Shown in pieces: positions 24,514 through 33,857 of a stretch of 64,000 nt of DNA. Location of the stretch: contig JAQCQR010000002.1 in the NCBI GenBank assembly GCA_027687465.1, positions 62,001 through 126,000 of the forward strand, written 5' to 3'. Every line of letters starts with the position of its first letter. Positions within the stretch are counted from its first letter, which is position 1. The stretch comes from Coriobacteriaceae bacterium AF08-21 (lineage in GTDB: Bacteria; Actinomycetota; Coriobacteriia; Coriobacteriales; Coriobacteriaceae). Under the pieces are notes generated by a model. It ran no database searches. It was not told where the DNA came from and saw only the letters and a program-made list of their open reading frames with translations. The translations under genes and the position numbers were made by a program.

Positions 24514-24634
24514 AAGTGAGTAGACTTTTCGCGACCTGTCGAGCACATTCAAAACAGCCACCTCCGTGACCTGCGGTTTTACTAAGGCAGATACGCTTTG
24601 TGCTCGGCCTGCGCCAAAAAAGCCTACTCACTTA
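24514..24634. repeat. Long palindromic repeat family A, copy 2
   Basis: AAGTGAGTAGACT (24514-24526) with AGCCTACTCACTT (24621-24633) as the inverse end, one mismatch. The interior matches 14548-14667 throughout, including CGCGACCTGTCGAGCAC and TTTTACTAAGGCAGAT. The remaining gap (24361-24513 and 24635-24725) shows no gene. Confidence 0.85.
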
Positions 24635-24725
24635 GCCCGCAAGGCGTCCCGAGGGGACAATCCAGGTCAAAATAGCGTACAAACGCCACGCTACTTGCGG
24701 CGATTTGATACCACAAGACAGCCAA

Positions 24726-24764
24726 AAACCTGCCAAAATAAACCTGTCCCTAAATGGTAGGTTT
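24726..24764 (-). repeat. Family F repeat, copy 3, overlapping the GNAT stop
   Basis: ACCTGCCAAAATAAACCTGT continues into CCCTAAATGGTAGGT. The family F core is conserved, with AAA in place of TTT near one arm. The right arm encodes the last codons and stop of the GNAT gene. Confidence 0.7.
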
Positions 24765-25340
24765 AGGAAGGTCGGGGAACCAGGTTGGTTTGGGCTGGTT
24801 GGGCGTGCGCTCGGCTAGGACCAGCTCCATCCAGCACATGTCGTACCAGCGGCCGAACTTTTGGGCACAGCGGTCGAAAGCACCCACCAAGCGATATCCC
24901 ATATGGGCATGGAAGTCCTGGCTGTTGTGCGTTAGATACTCGTCGTCCTTGTCGTGCGGCACGGCGATGAGCGCGCACATGTTGGTGATGCCCATCGCGA
25001 TCAGGCACTGCTTGAGCGCATCGTGCAGCTTGCGGCCCAGCCCGCCGTGGCGCACGTCGCGTGCCAGGTAAATCGACGTCTCGACCGACCAGTCGTATGC
25101 CTCGCGGCTGTTGAGCGGACTCGCATAGGCATAGCCTACCGGACGCCCGTCCAGCTCCATCACCAGATACGGATAGCGCTTGAGCGTACGCTCGATGCGC
25201 CCGGCGAACTCCTCAACGCTCGGCACCTCGTATTCGCAGGTAATCGCCGTCTGGCGCACATACGGCTCATAGATGGCAAGCAACGCCGGCGCGTCTTCGG
25301 GCGTCGCCAGGCGAATCGCCGGCTCGGACATCTCGGTCAT
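24750..25340 (-). CDS. GNAT N-acetyltransferase (phosphinothricin acetyltransferase-like)
   Basis: A 196-residue GCN5-related acetyltransferase. The fold markers are present: IRLATPEDAPALLAIYEPYV at the N-terminus, GYAYASPLNSREAYDWSVETSIYLARDVRHGGLGRKLHDAL with the acetyl-CoA loop, and GYRLVGAFDRCAQKFGRWYDMCWMEL. This pattern is that of the Pat/Bar-like amine acetyltransferases, whose substrates are often unknown. The ATG at 25340 has AAGGG upstream. The last five codons fall in a family F repeat, so the C-terminus may have been remodelled by it. Confidence 0.85.
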   Translation of the reverse strand: MTEMSEPAIRLATPEDAPALLAIYEPYVRQTAITCEYEVPSVEEFAGRIERTLKRYPYLVMELDGRPVGYAYASPLNSREAYDWSVETSIYLARDVRHGGLGRKLHDALKQCLIAMGITNMCALIAVPHDKDDEYLTHNSQDFHAHMGYRLVGAFDRCAQKFGRWYDMCWMELVLAERTPNQPKPTWFPDLPKPTI

Positions 25341-25360
25341 ACAACCCTTCTCTCTCAAAA

Positions 25361-25399
25361 ACAAAGGCCGCCTTGCGCCAAACCCAGCGCAAGGCGGCC
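25361..25399 (-). terminator. Rho-independent terminator of the threonine aldolase gene
   Basis: GGCCGCCTTGCGC (25366-25378) and GCGCAAGGCGGCC (25387-25399) form a perfect 13-bp stem, followed on the minus strand by TTTGTTTTTG. Confidence 0.92.
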
Positions 25400-25417
25400 C
25401 CTCGTCATTACATCAGG

Positions 25418-26443
25418 CTACAGGACAGCCGCCAGCGCGTCGATGTCCTCCTGCGTCGTGGCCCAGCTGGTGCAAAAGCGCACCACCGTGTGGGTATCGT
25501 CGTACTTTTCCCAGTACTCGATCGCCGCATGCTCGCGAATGCGGGCCATGTCCTCGTTGGGCAGAATCACGAACTGCTGGTTTGTGGGCGTCTCCAAAAA
25601 GAACTGGTAGCCGCGCTCGTGCAGCACACGACGCAGCGCCTGGGCCGTCTGAATCGCCTGTCGACCAATCTCAAAATACAGGCCATCGGTAAAGAGCGCC
25701 TCAAACTGCACGCCCGTCAGGCGGCCCTTGGCCAACAGCGCGCCGTGCTGCTTAATACGCGGAATGGGATGCGCCGGAGCGTGCATGCCGCAGAACACCA
25801 CAGCCTCGCCGCAAAGCGCGCCGCACTTGGTGCCGCCGATGTAGAACACGTCGCACAGCTGCGCCAGCTCGGGCAGGGTAATGTCGCACTCATCGGCCGC
25901 CAGTGCATAGGCCAGACGAGCACCGTCCACAAACAGCGGAATCTCGCGCTTCTGGCACACCGCGTGAATCGCCGCGAGCTCGGCCTTGGAGTACAGCGTG
26001 CCGTACTCGGTCGATAGACTCACGTACACGGCGCCCGGGAACACCGTGTGCTCGTAGCTCTCGTTTTCGTAGAACACCTGGATATAGTTCTCGAGATCCC
26101 CGGCGTGCATCTTGCCCTCGTAGCCGGGGATGGTGAGCACCTTGTGGCCGCCAAACTCGATGGCGCCCGCCTCGTGGCAAGCGACATGGCCGGTCTCGGC
26201 GGCAACGACGCCCTCGTAGGGCGCGAGCAGCATGTCAATCACCGTCGCGTTGGCCTGCGTGCCGCCCACCAGCAAGAACACGTCGGCATCGGGGGCCTGA
26301 CAGGCCTCGCGAATCAGCTGCTTGGCACGCTCGGTGTGCGCATCGGTACCGTAGCCGGGCTGCGGCTCCATGTTGGTATCGACGAGCGCCTGCAGCACTG
26401 CCGGATGAGCACCGTGGGAATAGTCGTTGTTGAACGCGAGCAT
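25418..26443 (-). CDS. Low-specificity threonine aldolase family enzyme (PLP)
   Basis: A 341-residue fold-type I PLP enzyme of the beta-eliminating lyase/threonine aldolase family, which splits threonine and related beta-hydroxy amino acids to glycine and an aldehyde. The PLP lysine is Lys206 in YIGGTKCGAL. Other family stretches are NNDYSHGAHPAVLQAL, GTQANATVID, HVACHEAGAIE and FVDGARLAYAL. GAGAGGA precedes the ATG. It has its own strong terminator, so it is probably a single transcription unit or the end of one starting with the PAP2 gene. Confidence 0.93.
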   Translation of the reverse strand: MLAFNNDYSHGAHPAVLQALVDTNMEPQPGYGTDAHTERAKQLIREACQAPDADVFLLVGGTQANATVIDMLLAPYEGVVAAETGHVACHEAGAIEFGGHKVLTIPGYEGKMHAGDLENYIQVFYENESYEHTVFPGAVYVSLSTEYGTLYSKAELAAIHAVCQKREIPLFVDGARLAYALAADECDITLPELAQLCDVFYIGGTKCGALCGEAVVFCGMHAPAHPIPRIKQHGALLAKGRLTGVQFEALFTDGLYFEIGRQAIQTAQALRRVLHERGYQFFLETPTNQQFVILPNEDMARIREHAAIEYWEKYDDTHTVVRFCTSWATTQEDIDALAAVL

Positions 26444-26488
26444 GGCAATCCTCTCTAGCCGGGCATGGGCCCGATGATTTAAACGCCG

Positions 26489-27352
26489 CTATTGTACGCC
26501 GCCCGGATAGGCAATGCGCGCGGCAAGGCACTCAAGTGCCAGCACCAGGGCAAAGCCGCAGCTCACGTCAGTCAAAAAGTGCGCACCGATCACAATGCGG
26601 CCAAAGGCGACGAGCGCCGCAACCGCAGCCGCCGTCCAAAAGACCACGCGACGGCGCGACGGCTTTTCCTTAAAGGACGCCGCAGGAAGCCCGGCAAGCA
26701 TAAGACCGATCGCCGCGTGCGCCGTGTGTCCGCTCGCAAACGACTTAAAGCCGTCCTTGATTACGCCGGCCGCAATATAGCTCCACTTGTCGGGGTTGCC
26801 AATCACCCACCACGGCTGAAAATTGAGCCCCGGCGTGACCTCGATCACGCGCATGCGCGGGCGCGACCACAGCGGCTTGACAACCACGTTGAGGATGATG
26901 GCCTGAGCGACCCACACGGCAAGCACCATCAGCGCCCAGCGCGTGAGCTCGTCGGAGTCGGTGTCGCGCGTGAGGCGATAGACGACAAGGTTGGCAGCGA
27001 TGACCAGCACAAACGTCAGCACCAACTGGACAGCGATGAGTTTGCCGCCAACCTTCAGGGACGAGACGATCTCGTAGCCGGCCAGGCCAACGTTGACGAG
27101 GATGCCGAGCACGGCGAGCCATTTGCTCCCCCTGGAGTCGGGACGCACCGCGCGCACGAGCATAACGCCCGCGACGCTCGCCGTCAGCTCAAACGGCAGC
27201 TCGCCGGCGGCCTCGATAAAGCGGCCGTACATGCTGCCGATATTGAACAGCGCGCTCGAGATCTGATAATCGAAGAAACTGCCCACGCCCAGACAAAGGC
27301 ACAGGACAACCGCGATCATGGCGACATCTTTCTTATAGATGTATCCGAACAT
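26489..27352 (-). CDS. PAP2-superfamily membrane phosphatase
   Basis: A 287-residue integral membrane protein with about six hydrophobic segments and the three PAP2 motifs: KPLWSRPRMR, FASGHTAH and RIVIGAHFLTDV. Members dephosphorylate lipid phosphates such as phosphatidic acid or undecaprenyl pyrophosphate. AAAGGAAAG precedes the ATG. It lies just upstream of the threonine aldolase on the same strand. Substrate uncertain. Confidence 0.9.
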   Translation of the reverse strand: MFGYIYKKDVAMIAVVLCLCLGVGSFFDYQISSALFNIGSMYGRFIEAAGELPFELTASVAGVMLVRAVRPDSRGSKWLAVLGILVNVGLAGYEIVSSLKVGGKLIAVQLVLTFVLVIAANLVVYRLTRDTDSDELTRWALMVLAVWVAQAIILNVVVKPLWSRPRMRVIEVTPGLNFQPWWVIGNPDKWSYIAAGVIKDGFKSFASGHTAHAAIGLMLAGLPAASFKEKPSRRRVVFWTAAAVAALVAFGRIVIGAHFLTDVSCGFALVLALECLAARIAYPGGVQ

Positions 27353-27370
27353 GCTTTCCTTTCGATGGGG

Positions 27371-27403
27371 TCAGATTGCCCAAATGGGGCGTTTGCAGCG
27401 TCG
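27371..27403. repeat. Partial copy of the 12.4-kb structured repeat
   Basis: CAGATTGCC, five variable bases, then GGGGCGTTTGCAGCGTCGA matches the right part of the element ending near 12542. It lies directly downstream of the Mfd stop and upstream of the PAP2 gene. The left half of the structure is missing. Confidence 0.65.
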
Positions 27404-27408
27404 ACCCA

Positions 27409-30400
27409 TTAGTCGTCATCGCTGACGCCCAGCTGCTGCAGCAGCATGAGCGCCGCGGCCACGGGGCCGGTGCCGTCGTTGGCGTCGAGACCGCGACCCA
27501 GGCCGCTGCCCGCACCGGCGCCCGCCTTGTAGGGCACCGACAGCTTGCGGCTCTTGGGGAAGTTCACCGCACCGTAGCGGGTCTTGAGCTCAAAGGCCAC
27601 CTTCTTGGGCACGTCGACACCCAAAAAAGTGATGCGTCCGCCGCTGAGCGTGACGCTCTCGAGCCCCAGGCGCTCGCCGCGAATGCGGATGCGCGCGCGG
27701 TTGAACAGGTTGAGCCCCGCCAACGGCAGCTCACCGTGCGCGGCCTCGGTCTCTTCCTGTACCTCGTCGATGCTCTCCAGGTCCTCGGCCGCCGCGAGCT
27801 TGCGGTACACGAGCACGCGCTGGTCCACCGCCGGCAGGTACTCCTCGGACAAGAAGTAATCGGCCGGCAGGTTAATGCCCACGCTCGCCGCCTCCACGCC
27901 GGCGTCGTCATCGCCGCGCGCCTCGGCCACGGCCTGGCCCAACATCTGCGTAAACAGGTCAAAGCCCACGCTCGACAGGTTGCCGTGCTGCTCGGCGCCC
28001 ATCAGCGAACCGGCGCCGCGAATCTCCAGGTCGCGCATGGCGATACGCATGCCGCTGCCCAGGTCCTGGAACTCGGAAAGTGCAGTCAGGCGCGCCGTGG
28101 CCTCCTCGGTGAGCGGCAGCTCGCCCGGGAACATAAAGTACGCGTAGGCCTGCGTGGCCGAGCGACCCACACGGCCCTTGAGCTGGTAGAGCTGTGCCAG
28201 ACCCAGGCGCTGCGAGTCCTCGATGATGAGCGTGTTGGCGGTCGCGTTGTCGATGCCGCTCTCCACGATGGTCGTGGCGATGAGCACATCGATCTTTTTG
28301 GTCGCGAACTCGATCATCACGTCCTCGACCTCGCGCGGGCTCATCTTGCCGTGCGCCACGCCCACGCGCGCCTCGGGCGCGGCCTCGTGCACGCGTGCCA
28401 CAGCGTCATCGATGGTCTTGACGCGGTTGGACACGTAGTACACCTGTCCGCCGCGACCCACCTCCAGGCGAATCGCCGCGCTCACCACGTCGGGGTCGTA
28501 CTCCCCCACGTGCACGATCACGGGGCGGCGCCCAGTCGGCGGCGTGGTAATCAGGCTCATATCGCGCACGCCGCTCGTGGCCATCTGCATGGTACGCGGG
28601 ATGGGCGTGGCCGAAAGCGTGAGCACGTCAATCTGCTCGCGCAGGTTCTTGAGCTGCTCCTTGTGCTGCACGCCAAAGCGCTGCTCCTCGTCAATGATCA
28701 CCAGGCCCAGGTTCTTGGGGTTCACATCGGCCGAAAGCAGGCGATGCGTGCCGATGAGCACATCAATCGTGCCCTCGGCAAACGCCTTGAGTGCGCGCTT
28801 TTGCTGCGCCGGCGTGCGAAAGCGGCTGAGCACCTCGACCTCAAGGCCAAACGGGGCAAAGCGTTCAAAGAACGTCTCGTAGTGCTGCTGGGCTAGAATG
28901 GTCGTGGGGCAGAGCACCATGACCTGGCGACCGGAGTCCACGCACTTAAACGCCGCGCGCAGGGCGACCTCGGTCTTGCCAAAGCCCACGTCTCCGCACA
29001 GCAGGCGGTCCATGGGCTTGGGCGCCTCCATATCGGCCTTAATATCGGCGATGGCCTCCAGCTGATCGCGCGTCTCGTCGTAGGGGAAGCTCTGCTCCAT
29101 CTCGATCTGCTCGGGCGTGTCGGGCGGGCAAGCGATACCGGTAATCGAAGAGCGGCGCGTATACAGATCGACCAGGTCAAACGCCAGCTTTTTGGCGTTC
29201 TTGCGCGCCTTGTTGGTGGCACGCGTCCAGTCGGCGGTGTTGAGCCTGGTCAGGCGCGGCTTGTCGCCGTCGGGACCAACGTAGCGCGTAATGCGGTCAA
29301 CCTGCTCCAGCGGCACGTAGAGCTTGTCGCCGTCGGCATATTCCAGCAAAAAGTAGTCGCGCTCCTTGCCGCCCACTTCCTGGCGCGCGATCTCGCTAAA
29401 GAGCGCGATGCCGTGAGTGGCGTGCACCACGTAGTCGCCCGGCTTAAACGGGAACGTGATCTGCGTAATGTCCACCTTGCGGCGGCTGCGCGCGCGGTTG
29501 GCGTCCATGCGGGCGTTAAGGTCGGCGATCGAGAACACGGCCAGGTTGGCATCGGGCACCACCACACCCTGCGGCAGAGCGGCATCCACAAAGGTCACGC
29601 GTCCGCGCGAGATGGTGGGCACGGCGGCACCGGCGGCAGCCTGGGCCGCGCCCGCCTCGAGCGAGCGGGCGTTGAGCGCGTCGGCCTTGCGTTCGCGAAT
29701 TGCAGCATGAGCATCCTGGCGGACAGCACGATCGGCAGAATCCGCCGCCGCCACGCGCACACGGTCGCCAATAGCGCCCGCGTTTTCGGGCGCGGCCGTC
29801 AGCGACTCCTCAAAGGTAATACCCTCATCGCCAAAGGTGAGCTCCATCGACTCGCGTGCACCGCGGTCGGGGATGGCAAACACGCAGGCATAGCGCTTGC
29901 CCACGACCTCCTGGATGCGCGTCATAAAGCGATTGTCCGAGCCCGCGATGGCCGGCTGCTCAATCTTGAGCTCTGCCGTCACCGCACCACCGGCACGAAT
30001 CAAGCTCACGTAGTTCAAGCGCTGCTGGGCACCAAAGTCGAGCTGCTGGGCGCGCACGTACAGACCGTCCAAGCGGTCAATCCCCGCCTCGCCGGCGCGT
30101 GCCTCGATATCCTCGTAGGCGCGCAGGCAGTCGTCGAACAGCGAGCGCGGCTCGGACAGCACCACGAGCGCCTGGCCGCTCACATGCGACAGCGGGCTCA
30201 CGGTCTGGCCGTACATCACCGGCAAAAAGCGGTCGAGCTCGGGCGTGACGATGCGTGCATCCACCATCTCGAGCAGCGCCGCCAGCTTACTGTCGTCCTG
30301 GCTGGCGCGGTAGAGCGCCACGTGCATGTTGTGAACGGCCTCGTCGGTGAGCGCCAGCTCGCGGCAGGGGAAGATTTCGATGCTGTCCTCGTTGCCGATG

Positions 30401-31041
30401 GTCTGCCCCGTGGAACTCACCATGCGGCGGATGCGATCAATCTCGTCGCCAAAGAACTCAATGCGCACGGGTGCCTTCTCCTGCGCGGGGAACACCTCGA
30501 CGGTATCACCGTGCACGCGGAACAGGCCGGGCGCGTCGGCGGCACCGGCATTGGTATAGCCCATGCCCACCAGGCGCTGCGGCACCTCGTCAAAAGGGAT
30601 CTCCTCGCCCACCGCAAAGGTCGTGGACTCCCAGTAGCGGCTCTCGACTGGCGGCACGCAACGCAGCAACGCGCGGGCCGAGGCGACCATGATGCAGTTG
30701 TCGCCGCGCACGATGCGCCCTAAAGCCTCGCAGCGCTGGGCTACCACGGCGTCGTCGGGCGCCTGCTCACGCCACGGGTAGTCCTTGCGTTCGGGAAAGC
30801 GGCACACATGCGTCAGGCCCACATAGGCGGCCAGGCTGCGTGCGGCGCGATCGGCCGCGTCCTCGCCACTCACGATGTAGACCGTGGGACGCGGACGGCG
30901 CGCAAACTGGGCGGCCGCCATAAGCGTGCGACCCGACTGCGACACGGCCAACGTCACGTCCTCGCCGGCATCGAGTCCGGCCTCGACGGTCTGCAGCGCC
31001 TCGGCAGTGTAGAGCTGCGCGGCTATACGGTGAATGAGCAT
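27409..31041 (-). CDS. mfd: Transcription-repair coupling factor Mfd
   Basis: A 1210-residue Mfd that removes stalled RNA polymerase and recruits the UvrABC machinery. The N-terminal UvrB-like module is followed by the RNA polymerase-interacting domain (FKPGDYVVHATHGIALF), the SF2 translocase with Walker A GDVGFGKTEVALRAAF and DEEQRFGVQHKEQLK, and the C-terminal TRCF domain. The ATG at 31041 follows GGAGGAA; a longer start at 31068 lacks a site. There is a long alanine- and arginine-rich stretch at about residues 440-490, before the RNA polymerase-interacting domain. Length is normal for the family. Confidence 0.97.
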   Translation of the reverse strand: MLIHRIAAQLYTAEALQTVEAGLDAGEDVTLAVSQSGRTLMAAAQFARRPRPTVYIVSGEDAADRAARSLAAYVGLTHVCRFPERKDYPWREQAPDDAVVAQRCEALGRIVRGDNCIMVASARALLRCVPPVESRYWESTTFAVGEEIPFDEVPQRLVGMGYTNAGAADAPGLFRVHGDTVEVFPAQEKAPVRIEFFGDEIDRIRRMVSSTGQTIGNEDSIEIFPCRELALTDEAVHNMHVALYRASQDDSKLAALLEMVDARIVTPELDRFLPVMYGQTVSPLSHVSGQALVVLSEPRSLFDDCLRAYEDIEARAGEAGIDRLDGLYVRAQQLDFGAQQRLNYVSLIRAGGAVTAELKIEQPAIAGSDNRFMTRIQEVVGKRYACVFAIPDRGARESMELTFGDEGITFEESLTAAPENAGAIGDRVRVAAADSADRAVRQDAHAAIRERKADALNARSLEAGAAQAAAGAAVPTISRGRVTFVDAALPQGVVVPDANLAVFSIADLNARMDANRARSRRKVDITQITFPFKPGDYVVHATHGIALFSEIARQEVGGKERDYFLLEYADGDKLYVPLEQVDRITRYVGPDGDKPRLTRLNTADWTRATNKARKNAKKLAFDLVDLYTRRSSITGIACPPDTPEQIEMEQSFPYDETRDQLEAIADIKADMEAPKPMDRLLCGDVGFGKTEVALRAAFKCVDSGRQVMVLCPTTILAQQHYETFFERFAPFGLEVEVLSRFRTPAQQKRALKAFAEGTIDVLIGTHRLLSADVNPKNLGLVIIDEEQRFGVQHKEQLKNLREQIDVLTLSATPIPRTMQMATSGVRDMSLITTPPTGRRPVIVHVGEYDPDVVSAAIRLEVGRGGQVYYVSNRVKTIDDAVARVHEAAPEARVGVAHGKMSPREVEDVMIEFATKKIDVLIATTIVESGIDNATANTLIIEDSQRLGLAQLYQLKGRVGRSATQAYAYFMFPGELPLTEEATARLTALSEFQDLGSGMRIAMRDLEIRGAGSLMGAEQHGNLSSVGFDLFTQMLGQAVAEARGDDDAGVEAASVGINLPADYFLSEEYLPAVDQRVLVYRKLAAAEDLESIDEVQEETEAAHGELPLAGLNLFNRARIRIRGERLGLESVTLSGGRITFLGVDVPKKVAFELKTRYGAVNFPKSRKLSVPYKAGAGAGSGLGRGLDANDGTGPVAAALMLLQQLGVSDDD

Positions 31042-31198
31042 GCTGTTCCTCCGGCATCGCAACGCCAAAAGCCCGCCAGGGCAAGCTCGGCGGGTCGTAC
31101 GTCAAATACATTGTCTGTCATGGTAGCGCATGGAGAGGACTCCGGCTCAAGGGCAAACCCAGCCCCGCAAAAAACGCCAGACGAAGATGCGTTCCGCC

Positions 31199-31864
31199 CT
31201 ACCCCGCCACGCGCACGCTGGGGCACAAATCTGCCAGCGGACACTCGTCACACTTGGGTTTGCGGGCGTCGCAGATCTCGCGACCAAAGGTGATCCACTG
31301 ATGGTTGACCGACTCCCAATACTCGTGCGGCAAAATCTTGAGCAGATCCTGCTCGGTCTTGAGCGGTTCCTTGGCATGCGTCTTGGGACTCAGCATCAGG
31401 CGGTGCGCAATGCGGTTGACGTGCGTGTCCACCGCAATACCCTCCACGATGCCATACCCCACGTTGAGCACGATGTTCGCCGTCTTGCGTCCCACGCCCG
31501 GCAGCTTCACGAGTTCCTTCATGTCGGCCGGCACCTCGCCGTCATAGTCGGCGACGATCATCTGCGCGGCCTCGACGGCATGCTTGGCTTTGCTCTTGTA
31601 GAAGCCGAGCGACTTGATGGTGTCTGCCACGTCAGCTACGCTCGCCCCGGCCATGGCCTCGGGCGTGGGCCACTGGGCAAACAGCCGCGGCGTCACTTTG
31701 TTGACCTGCGCATCGGTCGTTTGCGCCGAAAGCAGCACCGCGATCAGCAGGCGGAAGGGATTCTCGTGGTCCAAAAAGCACTCGACCGGGCCATAGCGAC
31801 GGTTGAGGCGCTCACACACCTCGATGGCGCGCTCGCGCTTGGCGGCATTGGTCTCGCGTGGCAT
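31199..31864 (-). CDS. nth: Endonuclease III
   Basis: A 221-residue base-excision repair glycosylase/AP lyase. The helix-hairpin-helix LPGVGRKTAN carries catalytic Lys127, Asp146 lies in VDTHVNR, and the [4Fe-4S] ligands C198, C205, C208 and C214 match C-x6-C-x2-C-x5-C. The ATG at 31864 has GAGGAG upstream. It removes oxidised pyrimidines. It lies between Mfd and an ABC exporter, all on the minus strand. Confidence 0.96.
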   Translation of the reverse strand: MPRETNAAKRERAIEVCERLNRRYGPVECFLDHENPFRLLIAVLLSAQTTDAQVNKVTPRLFAQWPTPEAMAGASVADVADTIKSLGFYKSKAKHAVEAAQMIVADYDGEVPADMKELVKLPGVGRKTANIVLNVGYGIVEGIAVDTHVNRIAHRLMLSPKTHAKEPLKTEQDLLKILPHEYWESVNHQWITFGREICDARKPKCDECPLADLCPSVRVAG

Positions 31865-31927
31865 AACGACTCCTCGGCTCAACGGCACAATAAACTTATG
31901 GGCACAATTGTCCCACGTCCGAGACGT

Positions 31928-33730
31928 TTACGCCTCCAAGAATGCGCCGGTCTGACGGCTCCACAGGCTCGCGTACTCGCCGCCCGCCTCGACGAGCTGC
32001 ACATGCGTGCCGTCCTCGACGATCTCGCCATCCGCCAGTACCACGATGCGGTCGAGCGCCGCCACGGTGGACAGGCGATGCGCCACCACAATGGAGGTGC
32101 GGCCGCGCATCAGGTTCTCGAGAGCTTCCTGCACCAACGCCTCGGACTCGCTATCGAGGGCAGACGTCGCCTCGTCGAGTACCAGAATCGGCGCGTCGGT
32201 GAGGATGGCACGGGCAATGGCCACGCGCTGGCGCTGGCCGCCCGAAAGCTTGACGCCGCGCTCGCCCACCATGGTGTCAAAGCCATGGGGCAGGCGGTCG
32301 ATAAACTCCAGGGCATTGGCCAGGCGCGCCGCCTCACGAATTTGCTCGTCGGTGGCGTCGGGGCGGCCGTAGGCGATATTCTCGCGAATGGAGCGGTGGA
32401 ACAGCAGCGCCTCCTGCGGCACGTAGGCAACCTGGCGGCGCAGGCTCTGCTGTGTGCAGCGCGAGACATCCTGACCGTCCACGAGTACGCTGCCGCCCTG
32501 AACATCGTCCAGGCGCAGCAGCAGCTTGGTGAGCGTCGTCTTGCCCGAGCCCGATTTACCCACCAGGCCCACGCGCTGGCCCGCCGGCACATGGAGCGTC
32601 AGGTCGTCGAACACGCTATCGCCCGCCGCGGCGTCACGGTATGCAAAGCTCAAGTGCTCAAAATCGATCGCGCCCTCGGCCACCTTAAGCTCGGGAGCAT
32701 GCTCGTCGTCCGCCACCAGGCGCGGCTCGTCCAGCACGCGCGTCATCTCGGCGGCGTCACCCAGCGCGCGGTTAATACGCTGCATCATGGAGCTCACGTA
32801 GTTCAGACGCATGGTGAGGTTATAGGTGTAGGTAAAGATCATGACGAGCGAGCCGGCCGAGATGCCAAACCACGCGTTGCCGCCCGCCACGAACACACTC
32901 ACCACGGCCATGGTGATGACGATAAGGCCCGAGGTCGTAAAGTTGCGCTGCATCATGGCGTGCATCGATACCGTTTCGGCATCGCGCGCGGCACGGTCGG
33001 CGGCATCGAACAGATCGCGTTCAAAGTCCTCTCGCCCGCAGGTCTTGACGGCCAAGATGTTCGTGACCGCATCGGACAGCACACCCGAGAGCTTATTCTG
33101 CGCGGCGGACGTCGCGGCCGAAAGTGGCATGATGCGCTTGTACATAAGCCAGACAAACGCAATGTAGACGACCATGATGCCCACCAGGATCACGGTAAAT
33201 GTGGGCAACACCGGAGCGAGTGCGGCCACGGTGCAGATGACCGAGGTGATGGTGGGGATGAGCGAATACACCGTCACGTCGACCAAGCCCGTATAGCCGC
33301 TCATAAAACGGCTTGTCTGGCTCACAAGCGATCCGCCAAAGCGGCTGGTATGGAATGTCATGGATTGGTTGGAGAGCGTGTCGAAGCACAGACGCGCCAG
33401 GTGATAGTTGCCCGCAATCTCGAGCTTGTAGACGGTGTAGTCCTGCAGCTTGGAGAGGATTTGACCCACCAGGTTAACGAGCACGAGCGCCAGGATATAG
33501 GGGGCGAAGACCTCAAACACCTGGTCACCCGCCACGGGACCGGCTTGAATGCGGTCGACAATGAGGGCCATCACATAGGTATTGGCAAACGTCAGCAAAA
33601 AGATGTAGCCCGCCGACGAGAGCACCGAGAGAAAGACAATCAGCGGCTGTGTGCGCGTGACACCCCAAAACCGCTGCAGCGTGCGGCGCACGGTGGAGCG
33701 GCTGAGCGGACTGGTGCTTCTCTGAGACAT
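31928..33730 (-). CDS. ABC exporter, fused permease and ATPase
   Basis: A 600-residue half-transporter. The N-terminal ABC type-1 membrane domain has about six helices (residues 25-310). The C-terminal nucleotide-binding domain has Walker A VGKSGSGKTTL, signature LSGGQRQRVAIARAI, Walker B ILVLDEATSALD and the H-loop in VVAHRLS. It probably works as a homodimer exporting lipid, peptide or drug; the substrate cannot be told. The ATG at 33730 follows AAAGGAAG. No second half-transporter adjoins it. Confidence 0.93.
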   Translation of the reverse strand: MSQRSTSPLSRSTVRRTLQRFWGVTRTQPLIVFLSVLSSAGYIFLLTFANTYVMALIVDRIQAGPVAGDQVFEVFAPYILALVLVNLVGQILSKLQDYTVYKLEIAGNYHLARLCFDTLSNQSMTFHTSRFGGSLVSQTSRFMSGYTGLVDVTVYSLIPTITSVICTVAALAPVLPTFTVILVGIMVVYIAFVWLMYKRIMPLSAATSAAQNKLSGVLSDAVTNILAVKTCGREDFERDLFDAADRAARDAETVSMHAMMQRNFTTSGLIVITMAVVSVFVAGGNAWFGISAGSLVMIFTYTYNLTMRLNYVSSMMQRINRALGDAAEMTRVLDEPRLVADDEHAPELKVAEGAIDFEHLSFAYRDAAAGDSVFDDLTLHVPAGQRVGLVGKSGSGKTTLTKLLLRLDDVQGGSVLVDGQDVSRCTQQSLRRQVAYVPQEALLFHRSIRENIAYGRPDATDEQIREAARLANALEFIDRLPHGFDTMVGERGVKLSGGQRQRVAIARAILTDAPILVLDEATSALDSESEALVQEALENLMRGRTSIVVAHRLSTVAALDRIVVLADGEIVEDGTHVQLVEAGGEYASLWSRQTGAFLEA

Positions 33731-33802
33731 GGGCTTCCTTTCGCATCTGATAGGGCGAAACGCCATTGTTGCACATTGAAGCGCACTTCAGGCAAGCGCG
33801 AT

Positions 33803-33846
33803 GCGAAAAGCGGTGGGGCACCCGCGTTTACGCCGGCGCCCCACCG
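33803..33846 (-). terminator. Terminator after rmuC
   Basis: GGTGGGGC at 33812-33819 pairs with GCCCCACC at 33838-33845; on the minus strand CTTTTCG follows. Confidence 0.75.
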
Positions 33847-33857
33847 TCTTGTTGCAA

